A stretch of 5,413 nucleotides of DNA, from contig JAHWYA010000173.1 of assembly GCA_020028115.1 (NCBI GenBank), positions 1-5,413 of the forward strand, in the 5' to 3' direction. Each line of letters starts with the position of its first letter. Position 1 is the stretch's first letter. Positions 1 to 5,413 of this stretch are shown one piece after another. The notes beneath the pieces are model-generated. The model had not been told where the DNA came from. It worked only from the letters and a program-made list of their open reading frames with translations, and made no database searches. Both the position numbers and the translations under genes were made by a program. This stretch comes from Anaeromyxobacter sp. GTDB taxonomy: Bacteria > Myxococcota > Myxococcia > Myxococcales > Anaeromyxobacteraceae.

Positions 1-1
1 G

Positions 2-1156
2 ACCCACGCGTCGATCCCGGCCATGCCCGCGGCGTCGCCGCCCGCGCCCTCGCCGGACGCGGACCGGCCCCGCGAGTGGCGCGTCCGCCAGGCGAACGGG
101 AACATCTTCACGTTTCGTGAGCTGACCACGCTGCAGAAGTGGATCATCGAGCAGAAGGTCCTGCGCGACGACGAGATCTCGCTCTCCGGCGACCAGTGGA
201 AGCGGCTCGGGAACATCGCGGAGCTCGCGAGCTTCTTCCAGGTCGTCGAGGCCGCGGAGCGGTCGAAGACCGGCGCGTACACGCTCCCGGGGCAGGGTCA
301 GCCCGGGATGGGGCAGCTGCCGGCGCTCACCCCGCTGCCGATGCCGGTGTACGGCGTGGCGGTCCAGACGCCCGCGCTCTACCCGCCGCCGCCGCCGTCC
401 GGCTACCCGCCGCCCTCGTACGCGACGCCGCCGCCACAGGTCCCCGAGCATCGGTTGCACGAGAGCGGGTCGGCGATCCCGGCCCCGACCGTGGAGGTCG
501 ATCTCGGCATGGACGAGGCGCCGTCGCCGAGGCGGAGCAGCGTCCGGACGGGCTTCGTCGCGGCGCTGCTCGCCGTGGTCGCCGGCGCGGGCGCCTACCT
601 CGCCGTCCCGCTGCTCCGGCCGCCGACCCCGCCGCCGCGCCCGGAGCCGGTGGCCGCCCCCGTCCCGGCCCCGCCGGTGGAGCCCCCGCCCGCGCCCCCC
701 GCGCCCGTGCAGGCGCCCGAGCCGGTCGTGCAGGAAGGGCTCGCCGCGCCTCCGGAGCCGATCAAGCCGCCGAAACCGGCCGCGCCGGCGGCGCCCAAGG
801 GGCCGAAGGCGCTCCTCGCCCGCGCCCAGCAGCTCCTGGAGAACGGGAACGTCGAGACCGCCCTCGAGCTCTTCGGGCGGGTGGCGTCGGAGGACCCGGA
901 GAACGTCGAGGCCCTCGCCGGCCGGGGTTTGTGCTATCTCGACCTCGAGAACTGGGCACCCGCCGAGGCGAGCTTCCAGGCGGCGCTCCGGCTAGAACCG
1001 GATCACGCCGACGCGCTCCTGGGCCTCGCGGAGACCCACCGGTTCCAGGGCAAGAAGGCGGAGGCCGTCGCGTCCTACGAGCGGTACCTCGCGCGGTACC
1101 CCGGGGGCGAAGACGCCGAGGTGGCGAAGAACGCACTCGCAGAGCTGAGGAAATAG
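2..1156 (+). CDS. Membrane-anchored GYF_2-like / TPR-repeat protein, 5' end probably outside window
   Basis: The frame is open from the first bases of the window. The first ATG (base 23) has no Shine-Dalgarno sequence, so the true start probably lies further left; residues here are numbered from that ATG (377 aa). Residues 18-79 resemble a GYF_2-type domain: WRVRQANG, then a Leu/Trp-rich helix, an acidic DDE and a GDQWKRLG turn, ending in ELASFF. Residues 85-170 are a Pro/Gly/Tyr-rich linker. A basic stretch (PRRSSVR, 169-175) precedes one hydrophobic segment at about 176-198, then a Pro/Ala linker to 258. Three TPRs follow at about 261-294, 295-328 and 329-362, with typical A-L-x-x-F and DPEN/EPDH turns. 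By the positive-inside rule the N-terminal part is cytoplasmic and the TPRs are outside the inner membrane. TPRs bind protein partners; the partner is unknown. Similar myxobacterial proteins often begin with a small zinc ribbon, which may lie off the left edge. The domain reading is moderately sure; the cellular role is not known. Confidence 0.85.
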   Translation, partial: THASIPAMPAASPPAPSPDADRPREWRVRQANGNIFTFRELTTLQKWIIEQKVLRDDEISLSGDQWKRLGNIAELASFFQVVEAAERSKTGAYTLPGQGQPGMGQLPALTPLPMPVYGVAVQTPALYPPPPPSGYPPPSYATPPPQVPEHRLHESGSAIPAPTVEVDLGMDEAPSPRRSSVRTGFVAALLAVVAGAGAYLAVPLLRPPTPPPRPEPVAAPVPAPPVEPPPAPPAPVQAPEPVVQEGLAAPPEPIKPPKPAAPAAPKGPKALLARAQQLLENGNVETALELFGRVASEDPENVEALAGRGLCYLDLENWAPAEASFQAALRLEPDHADALLGLAETHRFQGKKAEAVASYERYLARYPGGEDAEVAKNALAELRK

Positions 1157-1160
1157 CGAA

Positions 1161-1502
1161 ATGTCCGACAGGGGAACTCCAGGCAAGGCGTCGTCGAGCG
1201 AGGAGGAGTACTTCGTCCGGGAGGACGCGGAGAAGAAGCGGAGGATCGCGCTCCAGGCGAAGAAGGAGAAGGAGGCGGCCGAGCTGAAGCGGCTCAAGGA
1301 CCTCCACTGGATGCACTGCCCGAAGTGCGGGATGCAGATGCAGGAGATCCAGTACCGCGGCGTCGACGTCGACGTCTGCTTCTCCTGCAACGGCATCTTC
1401 CTCGACGCCGGCGAGATCGAGCACATCGAGAAGCCCGAGTCGCGGGGCGTGATGAGCTCGATCCTGAACTGGTTCAAGCTGGAGACGAAGAAGCCGGTCT
1501 AG
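1161..1502 (+). CDS. Small zf-TFIIB-type zinc-ribbon protein
   Basis: This 113-residue protein starts at an ATG 4 bases after the preceding stop, with GAGG at 1147-1150 as its ribosome binding site. Residues 13-50 are highly charged (EEEYFVREDAEKKRR, then Lys/Glu-rich) and should form a long helix, possibly a coiled coil. Residues 51-90 form a zinc ribbon: CPKC at Cys53/Cys56 and CFSC at Cys73/Cys76, followed by NGIFLDAGEIE, the typical ending of zf-TFIIB (PF13453) domains. The C-terminus is short and amphipathic (SSILNWFKLE). There is no signal peptide or membrane segment, so it is likely cytoplasmic. Despite the family name, bacterial members are not shown to be transcription factors; binding of zinc by the four cysteines is the only safe inference. 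Close spacing to both neighbours places it in the gat operon. Confidence 0.88.
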   Translation: MSDRGTPGKASSSEEEYFVREDAEKKRRIALQAKKEKEAAELKRLKDLHWMHCPKCGMQMQEIQYRGVDVDVCFSCNGIFLDAGEIEHIEKPESRGVMSSILNWFKLETKKPV

Positions 1503-1515
1503 CGGGGTCGCGAAC

Positions 1516-1809
1516 GTGGCGCTGTCTCTCGAGCAGGTCCGGCGGATCGCCGACCTCGCGCGGCTGCGGCTCTCGGCGGACGAGGAGCGCACCTTCGCGG
1601 TGCAGCTCTCGGCGATCCTGGAGCACGTGCGGCAGCTCGAGGAGCTGGACGTCACCGGCGTCCCGCCGATGACGCACGCGCTCGCCGGGGGCGAGGCGCC
1701 GGAGCTCCGCGTCGACGCCGACCGGCCCTGCCTCTCGCCGGCCGAGGCCCTCGCCGCCGCGCCGGCGCGCGAGGGGACGTGCTTCAAGGTGCCGAGGATC
1801 ATCGAGTGA
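1516..1809 (+). CDS. gatC: Asp-tRNA(Asn)/Glu-tRNA(Gln) amidotransferase subunit C
   Basis: GatC is the small structural subunit of the GatCAB amidotransferase; it wraps around GatA and GatB and stabilises them. At 97 residues it matches the usual family size of about 95-100. Characteristic features are the N-terminal helix pair ([17 protein letters not shown], then [22 protein letters not shown]), the central THAL, the LRVDADRP segment, and the C-terminal FKVPRIIE, which matches the conserved F-x-VP-R-I/V-I/L-E ending of the family. The start is a GTG, 13 bases after the zinc-ribbon gene, with only a weak GCGGGG ribosome binding site at 1502-1507. The stop overlaps the gatA start by four bases (GTGA), so translation of the two subunits is probably coupled. 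It is complete and unremarkable. Confidence 0.96.
   Translation: MALSLEQVRRIADLARLRLSADEERTFAVQLSAILEHVRQLEELDVTGVPPMTHALAGGEAPELRVDADRPCLSPAEALAAAPAREGTCFKVPRIIE
1794..1798 (+). promoter_or_regulatory. Ribosome binding site that fixes the gatA start
   Basis: GAGGA lies seven bases before the GTG at 1806 and inside the last codons of gatC. It favours that GTG over the in-frame GTG at 1779, which would overlap gatC by 31 bases and add nine residues (MLQGAEDHR) with no counterpart expected in GatA proteins. Confidence 0.7.
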
Positions 1810-3341
1810 GCGGATCGGACTCGGAGCTCACCGGCCTCTCGCTGCGGGAGGCGGGCGCCGGCATCGCCGCCCGGGCGCTCTCGTCGCGCGACCTCGTCGA
1901 GGCGGCGCTCGCGCGGATCGCGGCGACCGACGGCCGGGTCGGCGCGTTCCTCGAGGTCACCGCGGAGCGGGCGCGGGCGCAGGCCGCCCAGGCGGACCAG
2001 CGCGCCGCGCGCGGGGAGCGGCGGTCCGAGCTCGACGGCGTGCCGGTGGCGGTGAAGGACCTCTTCGCGACGAAGGGCGTCCCGACCACCGCCGGGTCCC
2101 GCATCCTCGAGGGGTGGAAGCCCCCGTACGACGCGACGGTGGTCGAGCGGCTCGAGGACGCGGGCGCGGTCGTCGTCGGCAAGCTCAACATGGACGAGTT
2201 CGCGATGGGCTCGTCCAACGAGAACAGCGCCTACAAGCCCTGCGCGAATCCGTACGACCTCTCCCGCACGCCGGGCGGCAGCTCGGGCGGGAGCGCCGCG
2301 GCGGTCGCGGCCCGGCAGGTGCACGGGTCGCTCGGCACCGACACCGGCGGCTCGATCCGGCTGCCCGCGTCCTTCTGCGGCGTGGTCGGGCTGAAGCCGA
2401 CCTACGGCCGCGTCTCGCGCTACGGCGTCGTCGCCTTCGCCTCGTCGCTCGACCAGGTCGGTCCGCTCGCGCGCACGGTGGAGGACGTGGCCCTCCTCCT
2501 CGGCAAGATCGCCGGCCACGATCCGCGCGACATGACGTCGTCGGCGCGGCCGGTGGACGACTACCTCGCCGCGCTCGAGGAGGGCGCGCGCGGGCTGCGC
2601 GTGGGCGTGCCGCGCGAGTGGTTCCAGGGCGGCGTCGACGCGGGGGTCGAGCGCTCGGTCCGGGCCGCCCTCGCGGTGTACGAGCGGCTCGGCGCGAAGC
2701 TCGTCGAGATCTCGCTCCCGCACACGAAGTACGGCATCGCCGCGTACTACCTCATCGCGCCGGCCGAGGCGTCCTCGAACCTCGCGCGCTACGACGGCGT
2801 GCGGTTCGGGCTGCGCGCCGAGGCGAAGGGGCTCCGCGAGATGTACGCGGAGACGCGTGAGCGCGGGTTCGGCGCGGAGCCGAAGCGGCGCATCATGCTC
2901 GGCACCTACGCGCTCTCCGCCGGCTACTACGACGCGTACTACCTGCGGGCGCAGAAGGTCCGCACGCTCGTGCGGCGGGACTTCGACGAGGCGTTCCGGG
3001 TCTGCGACGTCATCGCCGGGCCCGTCTCGCCGACGGTCGCGTTCCCGCTCGGCGCGCGCACGCAGGACCCGCTCCAGATGTACCTCGGCGACGTGTTCAC
3101 CATCACCTGCAACCTCGCGGCGCTCCCGGGCCTCTCGGTGCCGTGCGGGCTCCACGGCGAGAGCGGGATGCCGGTCGGGCTGCAGCTCGTCGGCCGCCCG
3201 TTCGACGAGGCGACCCTGCTCCGCGCCGCGCGCGCGCTCGAGCGGGAGGTCGGCGCCCCCTCCCCACCCTCGCTCCGCGAGGGGGCGGAAGTCCGGGGAC
3301 AAGCCCCCTCCCCACCCTCGCTCCGCGAGGGGGCGGCGTGA
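1806..3341 (+). CDS. gatA: Asp-tRNA(Asn)/Glu-tRNA(Gln) amidotransferase subunit A (glutaminase), with repeat-encoded C-terminal tail
   Basis: GatA hydrolyses glutamine and channels the ammonia to GatB. From the GTG at 1806 the product has 511 residues. It belongs to the amidase-signature family with a Ser-cisSer-Lys triad: Lys84 in GVPVAVKD, cis-Ser159 in TPGGSSGGS and nucleophile Ser183 in [11 protein letters not shown]. The spacings of 75 and 24 residues equal those of the Staphylococcus aureus enzyme (Lys79, Ser154, Ser178). The conserved [20 protein letters not shown] and LPGLSVPCG blocks are present, as is the late [15 protein letters not shown]. The fold should end near residue 483, close to the 485 aa of the S. 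aureus protein. Residues 484-511 are instead encoded by two copies of a 34-bp hairpin repeat, each giving [11 protein letters not shown]. This tail is probably disordered and dispensable. The gene overlaps gatC and the next gene by four bases each (GTGA). Confidence 0.97.
   Translation: MSGSDSELTGLSLREAGAGIAARALSSRDLVEAALARIAATDGRVGAFLEVTAERARAQAAQADQRAARGERRSELDGVPVAVKDLFATKGVPTTAGSRILEGWKPPYDATVVERLEDAGAVVVGKLNMDEFAMGSSNENSAYKPCANPYDLSRTPGGSSGGSAAAVAARQVHGSLGTDTGGSIRLPASFCGVVGLKPTYGRVSRYGVVAFASSLDQVGPLARTVEDVALLLGKIAGHDPRDMTSSARPVDDYLAALEEGARGLRVGVPREWFQGGVDAGVERSVRAALAVYERLGAKLVEISLPHTKYGIAAYYLIAPAEASSNLARYDGVRFGLRAEAKGLREMYAETRERGFGAEPKRRIMLGTYALSAGYYDAYYLRAQKVRTLVRRDFDEAFRVCDVIAGPVSPTVAFPLGARTQDPLQMYLGDVFTITCNLAALPGLSVPCGLHGESGMPVGLQLVGRPFDEATLLRAARALEREVGAPSPPSLREGAEVRGQAPSPPSLREGAA
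3255..3288 (+). repeat. 34-bp hairpin repeat, copy 1, inside the 3' end of gatA
   Basis: This copy is identical base for base to 3303-3336. It can fold in two mutually exclusive ways. The outer stem pairs GCCCCCTC (3255-3262) with GAGGGGGC (3279-3286). The inner stem pairs CCCTCGC (3267-3273) with GCGAGGG (3277-3283) around a TCC loop. In the gatA frame it reads [11 protein letters not shown]. The look is that of dispersed palindromic elements in GC-rich genomes; whether it is dispersed in this genome cannot be seen here, as no third copy lies in the window. Confidence 0.9.
3303..3336 (+). repeat. 34-bp hairpin repeat, copy 2, at the gatA / membrane-gene junction
   Basis: This is an exact second copy, in the same orientation, separated from copy 1 by 14 bases (3289-3302). 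The period is 48 bases, exactly 16 codons, so the gatA frame is kept. Outer stem: 3303-3310 with 3327-3334. Inner stem: 3315-3321 with 3325-3331. It ends two bases before the GTG start of the next gene, and its right arm contains that gene's likely ribosome binding site. The left arm of either copy could also pair with the right arm of the other. Confidence 0.9.
3327..3333 (+). promoter_or_regulatory. Ribosome binding site held in the repeat hairpin
   Basis: GAGGGGG, with its GAGG core seven bases before the GTG at 3338, is the only good Shine-Dalgarno candidate for the membrane gene. It lies in the right arm of repeat copy 2 and would be base-paired in either fold. Ribosomes finishing gatA would melt the stem, so translation of the downstream gene may depend on gatA translation. 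The pairing is seen in the sequence; the regulatory effect is inferred. Confidence 0.5.
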
Positions 3342-3763
3342 CGCGCCGGGCCGCGACGCTCATCTGGGCGGCGCTCCCCGCGACGCCCTTCCTCTTCGCC
3401 GCGGTGGCGTTCGACCAGGCGCGCCCGCCGCGCGCGCCCGAGCTCGTCGGGCCGGTCTTCTGGCTCGCGGTCGCCGCGTCGGCGCTCAACGTCGCGCTCT
3501 CGCGCCTGCTCCCGGCGCGCCTCGGGCCGCGCGCCGCGAACGATCGCGAGGCCGTGGCGTTCTCGCGCCTCCTCGTCGGCTTCGCGCTCTGCGACGCGGC
3601 GGCGCTGGCGCCCCTCGTCGCGTTCATGGTGACGCGCGACCCGCGCCTCCTCGCGGTCGTCGCGCTGGGCGTCCTCGCGCTCGCGCTCCTCTACCCGACC
3701 GACCGCCGCTGGGAGCGCGCGCGGCCGGCGCAGGCGGGCGGCCCGGCCCGGGCGGTGAGCTAG
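3338..3763 (+). CDS. Unrecognised small membrane protein between gatA and gatB
   Basis: I do not recognise this 141-residue protein. The GTG at 3338 is chosen because it overlaps the gatA stop (GTGA) and has a GAGGGGG site before it; upstream in-frame codons are only a Pro/Arg-rich shadow of gatA. The protein is almost all hydrophobic helix. Candidate membrane segments are at residues 5-26, 36-59, 74-98 and 102-120. Between segments 2 and 3 is a basic/polar loop ([11 protein letters not shown]), and the tail is charged ([10 protein letters not shown]). The short loop between segments 3 and 4 is TRDPR. No metal-binding motif, catalytic pattern or signal-peptidase site is evident. The hydrophobic pattern is organised and the third positions are G/C, which support real coding. 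It runs without a gap into gatB and must be co-transcribed with it. GatCAB is soluble and has no known membrane subunit, so a link to transamidation is not implied. Confidence 0.8.
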   Translation: MTRRAATLIWAALPATPFLFAAVAFDQARPPRAPELVGPVFWLAVAASALNVALSRLLPARLGPRAANDREAVAFSRLLVGFALCDAAALAPLVAFMVTRDPRLLAVVALGVLALALLYPTDRRWERARPAQAGGPARAVS

Positions 3764-5218
3764 ATGCCGGTCTCCGACTTCCAGGTGGTCATCGGGCTCG
3801 AGGTCCACGCCCAGCTGCTCACCCGCTCGAAGATCTTCTGCGGCTGCTCCACCGAGTTCGGCGGCGAGCCGAACTCCCACGTCTGCCCGGTCTGCCTCGG
3901 GCTGCCCGGCGTGCTCCCCTGGCTCAACCAGAAGGTGGTCGAGATGGCGGTCCGGACCGGGCTCGCCCTCGGCTGCCGCATCCGCGACCGCTCGGTCTTC
4001 GCGCGGAAGAACTACTTCTACCCGGACCTCCCGAAGGGCTACCAGACGTCGCAGTACGAGGCGCCCATCTGCGAGGGCGGCGAGGTGGAGGTGACCGTCG
4101 GCGGCGCGGAGCGGCGGATCCGGCTCACGCGCATCCACATGGAGGAGGACGCCGGCAAGAACGTGCACGACGTCTCCCCCGACGGCGCGTCGGGCGTCGA
4201 CCTGAACCGCGCCGGCGTGCCGCTCCTCGAGATCGTCTCCGAGCCCGACCTCCGCTCGATCGACGAGGCGGTCGAGTATCTCAAGACGCTCCGCGCCATC
4301 CTCATGTACCTCGGGGTGAACGACGGGAACCTTCAGGAGGGCTCCTTCCGCTGCGACGCGAACGTCTCGGTGATGCGGAAGGGCGCCGATCGGTACGGCA
4401 CGCGGTGCGAGATCAAGAACATGAACTCGTTCCGCTTCCTCCGGCAGGCCGTCGAGTACGAGGTGCGGCGACAGGTCGGGCTCGTGGAGGACGGCAAGCA
4501 GGTGGTGCAGGAGACGCGGCTCTTCGATCCCGACCGCGGCGAGACTCGGTCGATGCGCTCGAAGGAGGAGGCGCACGACTACCGCTACTTCCCGGAGCCG
4601 GACCTGCCGCCGGTCCTCGTGCCGCCGGAGCTCGTCGCGCGCGTCCGGGCGGAGCTCCCCGAGCTGCCCCGCGCGCGCGCCGCCCGCTACCAGGGCGACC
4701 TCGGGCTGTCCGCCTACGACGCGGCGCTCCTCGTCTCCGAGCGCGCGGTCGCCGAGTTCTTCGACGCGGCGCTCGCCGCGTACGGGAGCGGGCCGGAGGC
4801 GGCGAAGCGGCTCGCCAACTGGATGAACGGGGAGGTCGCCCGGCTCGCGAACGAGCGCGGCGAGGCCCCCTCCGCGTGGAAGCTCACGCCGGCGCGGCTC
4901 GCCGAGATCCTGAGGCTCCTCGACGCGCAGACGATCGGCGGTCCCGGCGCGAAGGCGGTGCTCGAGGAGGTCTTCGCGACCGGCGCCGAGCCGGGCGAGG
5001 TCGTGCGGGCGAAGGGCCTCGCGCAGGTCTCCGACACGGGGGCGATCGAGGCGGCGGTGGACGCGGTGCTCGCCGCGAGCGCGGCCGAGGTCGAGCGATA
5101 CCGGGCGGGCAACAAGAAGCTCATGGGGTTCTTCGTCGGCCAGGTGATGAAGGCGACGAAGGGGAAGGGCAACCCCGCGGTGGTGAACGCGCTGCTCAAG
5201 AAGAAGCTGGGGGAGTGA
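3764..5218 (+). CDS. gatB: Asp-tRNA(Asn)/Glu-tRNA(Gln) amidotransferase subunit B
   Basis: GatB binds the mischarged tRNA, phosphorylates the Glu or Asp side chain with ATP and amidates it with ammonia delivered from GatA. At 484 residues it is close to full family length (475 in S. aureus). The N-terminal catalytic cradle starts [12 protein letters not shown] zinc site is formed by Cys26 and Cys28 (IFCGCST) with Cys41 and Cys44 ([10 protein letters not shown]). Further conserved blocks are [11 protein letters not shown] (85-94), the [17 protein letters not shown] signature (146-162), [11 protein letters not shown] (192-202), EIKNMNSF (216-223) and [13 protein letters not shown] (271-283). 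From about 325 to the end is the helical GatB/YqeY tail domain that contacts tRNA, finishing [13 protein letters not shown]. The ATG follows the previous TAG with no gap; GGTGAG at 3754-3759 is a close, modest ribosome binding site. No key residue looks missing. Whether the complex serves tRNA(Gln), tRNA(Asn) or both cannot be read from the window. Confidence 0.97.
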   Translation: MPVSDFQVVIGLEVHAQLLTRSKIFCGCSTEFGGEPNSHVCPVCLGLPGVLPWLNQKVVEMAVRTGLALGCRIRDRSVFARKNYFYPDLPKGYQTSQYEAPICEGGEVEVTVGGAERRIRLTRIHMEEDAGKNVHDVSPDGASGVDLNRAGVPLLEIVSEPDLRSIDEAVEYLKTLRAILMYLGVNDGNLQEGSFRCDANVSVMRKGADRYGTRCEIKNMNSFRFLRQAVEYEVRRQVGLVEDGKQVVQETRLFDPDRGETRSMRSKEEAHDYRYFPEPDLPPVLVPPELVARVRAELPELPRARAARYQGDLGLSAYDAALLVSERAVAEFFDAALAAYGSGPEAAKRLANWMNGEVARLANERGEAPSAWKLTPARLAEILRLLDAQTIGGPGAKAVLEEVFATGAEPGEVVRAKGLAQVSDTGAIEAAVDAVLAASAAEVERYRAGNKKLMGFFVGQVMKATKGKGNPAVVNALLKKKLGE

Positions 5219-5286
5219 GCGTGGGGGTCCACGTCCACGACCACGACCACGTCCACGTCCACGTCGGGGTCGAGCATGGCGGGTAG
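5215..5286 (+). CDS. Possible histidine-rich micro-ORF after gatB
   Basis: A GTG at 5215 overlaps the gatB stop in the same GTGA arrangement used twice upstream and opens a 23-residue frame with alternating histidines ([11 protein letters not shown]) that ends EHGG. A second GTG at 5221 would give 21 residues and is better spaced from GGGAG (5211-5215). Alternating His/Asp is a pattern that could bind nickel, zinc or copper ions. Against it: the frame is very short, it lies on a hexamer repeat that alone would give such a peptide, and its end overlaps the ATG at 5276 by 11 bases. It may be only the spacer or leader before the next gene. Confidence 0.25.
   Translation: MSVGVHVHDHDHVHVHVGVEHGG
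5227..5262 (+). repeat. Tandem hexamer repeat, six units of GTCCAC/GACCAC
   Basis: Six consecutive hexamers occur in the order GTCCAC x2, GACCAC x2, GTCCAC x2, so the unit pattern is symmetric (AABBAA). A degenerate seventh unit begins GTC at 5263. In the candidate frame each unit encodes Val-His or Asp-His. It sits in the short gap between gatB and the next gene and could vary in copy number by slippage. Confidence 0.85.
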
Positions 5287-5413
5287 GTGGGCGGGATGGG
5301 GCGCGGGCCCCGCGGGTCCCGCGGGCGCCGCCGCCGGTGGGCCGAGCCGCGTCTTCGTCGTCCTCGCCCTCGCGGGCTCCGGGGGCGCCGCGGTCCTGCT
5401 CGCGCGCGACGGG
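5276..5413 (+). CDS. Start of an unrecognised gene with a hydrophobic segment, 3' end outside window
   Basis: The ATG at 5276 opens a frame that runs to the right edge (46 codons). A GGGG at 5265-5268, seven bases before it, may be the ribosome binding site. Residues 1-22 are Gly/Ala/Pro-rich (GAGPAGPAGAAAGG), followed by SRVFVVLALAGSGGAAVLLARDG, a likely membrane segment with Arg at both ends. From residue 23 on nearly all third positions are G or C and the amino acids are plausible for a membrane protein, whereas the competing frame from the ATG at 5296 is an Arg-rich shadow. Too little is visible to name a family. The gene follows gatB closely, so it may be the last or next gene of the operon. 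Confidence 0.5.
   Translation, partial: MAGRWAGWGAGPAGPAGAAAGGPSRVFVVLALAGSGGAAVLLARDG

Noticed and set aside
139..1287. Second + strand frame over the TPR gene (382 codons)
   Set aside because: The product is almost only Arg, Ala, Gly and Pro; the overlapping frame has clear GYF_2-like, membrane and TPR regions.
1161..1502. Zinc-ribbon protein as a transcription factor regulating the gat operon
   Set aside because: The zf-TFIIB name reflects fold similarity only; there is no helix-turn-helix or other DNA-binding domain and no operator is visible.
1779..1808. Upstream GTG as the gatA start
   Set aside because: It lies inside gatC and adds nine residues encoded by the conserved gatC ending; the GTG at 1806 has a well-placed GAGGA and the usual four-base overlap.
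762..3302. Very long open frame on the minus strand (846 codons) across the TPR gene, gatC and gatA
   Set aside because: It lies antisense to three well-supported genes and its product is Arg/Ala/Glu/Leu low-complexity. Stop codons are rare in all frames at this GC content, so length alone is no evidence.
3255..3336. Two identical repeats separated by a short spacer, considered as a minimal CRISPR
   Set aside because: The spacer is only 14 bases, there are just two units, the repeats are translated in frame within gatA, and no cas gene is present.
2939..4576. Minus-strand open frame of 545 codons over gatA 3' end to gatB
   Set aside because: It is antisense to gatA, the membrane gene and gatB with biased, repetitive composition; a GC-driven shadow.
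4864..4876. GGCCCCCTCCGCG in gatB, considered as a third repeat copy
   Set aside because: It shares only about nine bases with the repeat's left arm and lacks the rest; it is normal gatB coding sequence.
2857..5286. Long + strand open frame (809 codons) across gatA, the membrane gene and gatB
   Set aside because: It is a shifted-frame shadow: Arg/Pro/Ala-rich, no domain pattern, overlapping confidently identified genes. Only its last 23 codons are considered separately as the His-rich micro-ORF.
5301..5330. GC-rich palindromes considered as a terminator of the gat operon
   Set aside because: No run of T follows, and the region reads as the start of another coding frame.

Overview
This is a very GC-rich window, clearly above 70% GC by eye, with nearly all third codon positions G or C. 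Every credible gene lies on the + strand in one tightly packed operon. Its core is gatC-gatA-gatB, which encodes the tRNA-dependent amidotransferase that converts mischarged Glu-tRNA(Gln) and/or Asp-tRNA(Asn) to the correct aminoacyl-tRNA. The base composition, frequent GTG starts, a membrane-anchored GYF_2-like/TPR protein and a short zf-TFIIB-type zinc-ribbon protein together suggest a myxobacterial or related deltaproteobacterial genome, perhaps Anaeromyxobacter-like. That placement is inference; there is no rRNA or other marker here.

Layout: (i) 2-1156, a gene whose frame is already open at the left edge, with an N-terminal GYF_2-like domain, Pro-rich linkers, one membrane anchor and three C-terminal TPRs. 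(ii) 1161-1502, a small protein with a charged helical N-terminus and a four-cysteine zinc ribbon. (iii) 1516-1809, gatC. (iv) 1806-3341, gatA, whose last 28 residues are encoded by two identical 34-bp hairpin-forming repeats plus their spacer. (v) 3338-3763, an unrecognised protein with four predicted membrane segments, lying between gatA and gatB. (vi) 3764-5218, gatB. (vii) 5215-5286, a possible His-rich micro-ORF over a GTCCAC/GACCAC hexamer repeat. (viii) 5276 to the right edge, the start of a further gene with a hydrophobic segment.

Gaps between the main genes are 4, 13, -4, -4 and 0 bases, so transcription as one unit and translational coupling are likely. No promoter or terminator is visible, so the promoter probably lies left of the window. 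GatC, GatA and GatB form one heterotrimer: GatA releases ammonia from glutamine, GatB activates and amidates the tRNA-bound residue, and GatC stabilises the pair. The flanking and inserted genes have no evident enzymatic link to transamidation.

The strongest oddities are the repeat-derived GatA tail, the fact that one repeat hairpin also carries the ribosome binding site of the inserted membrane gene, and the alternating-histidine reading frame after gatB. I see no clear sign of a wholly new multi-gene system. The rest looks like a housekeeping operon with accessory insertions.
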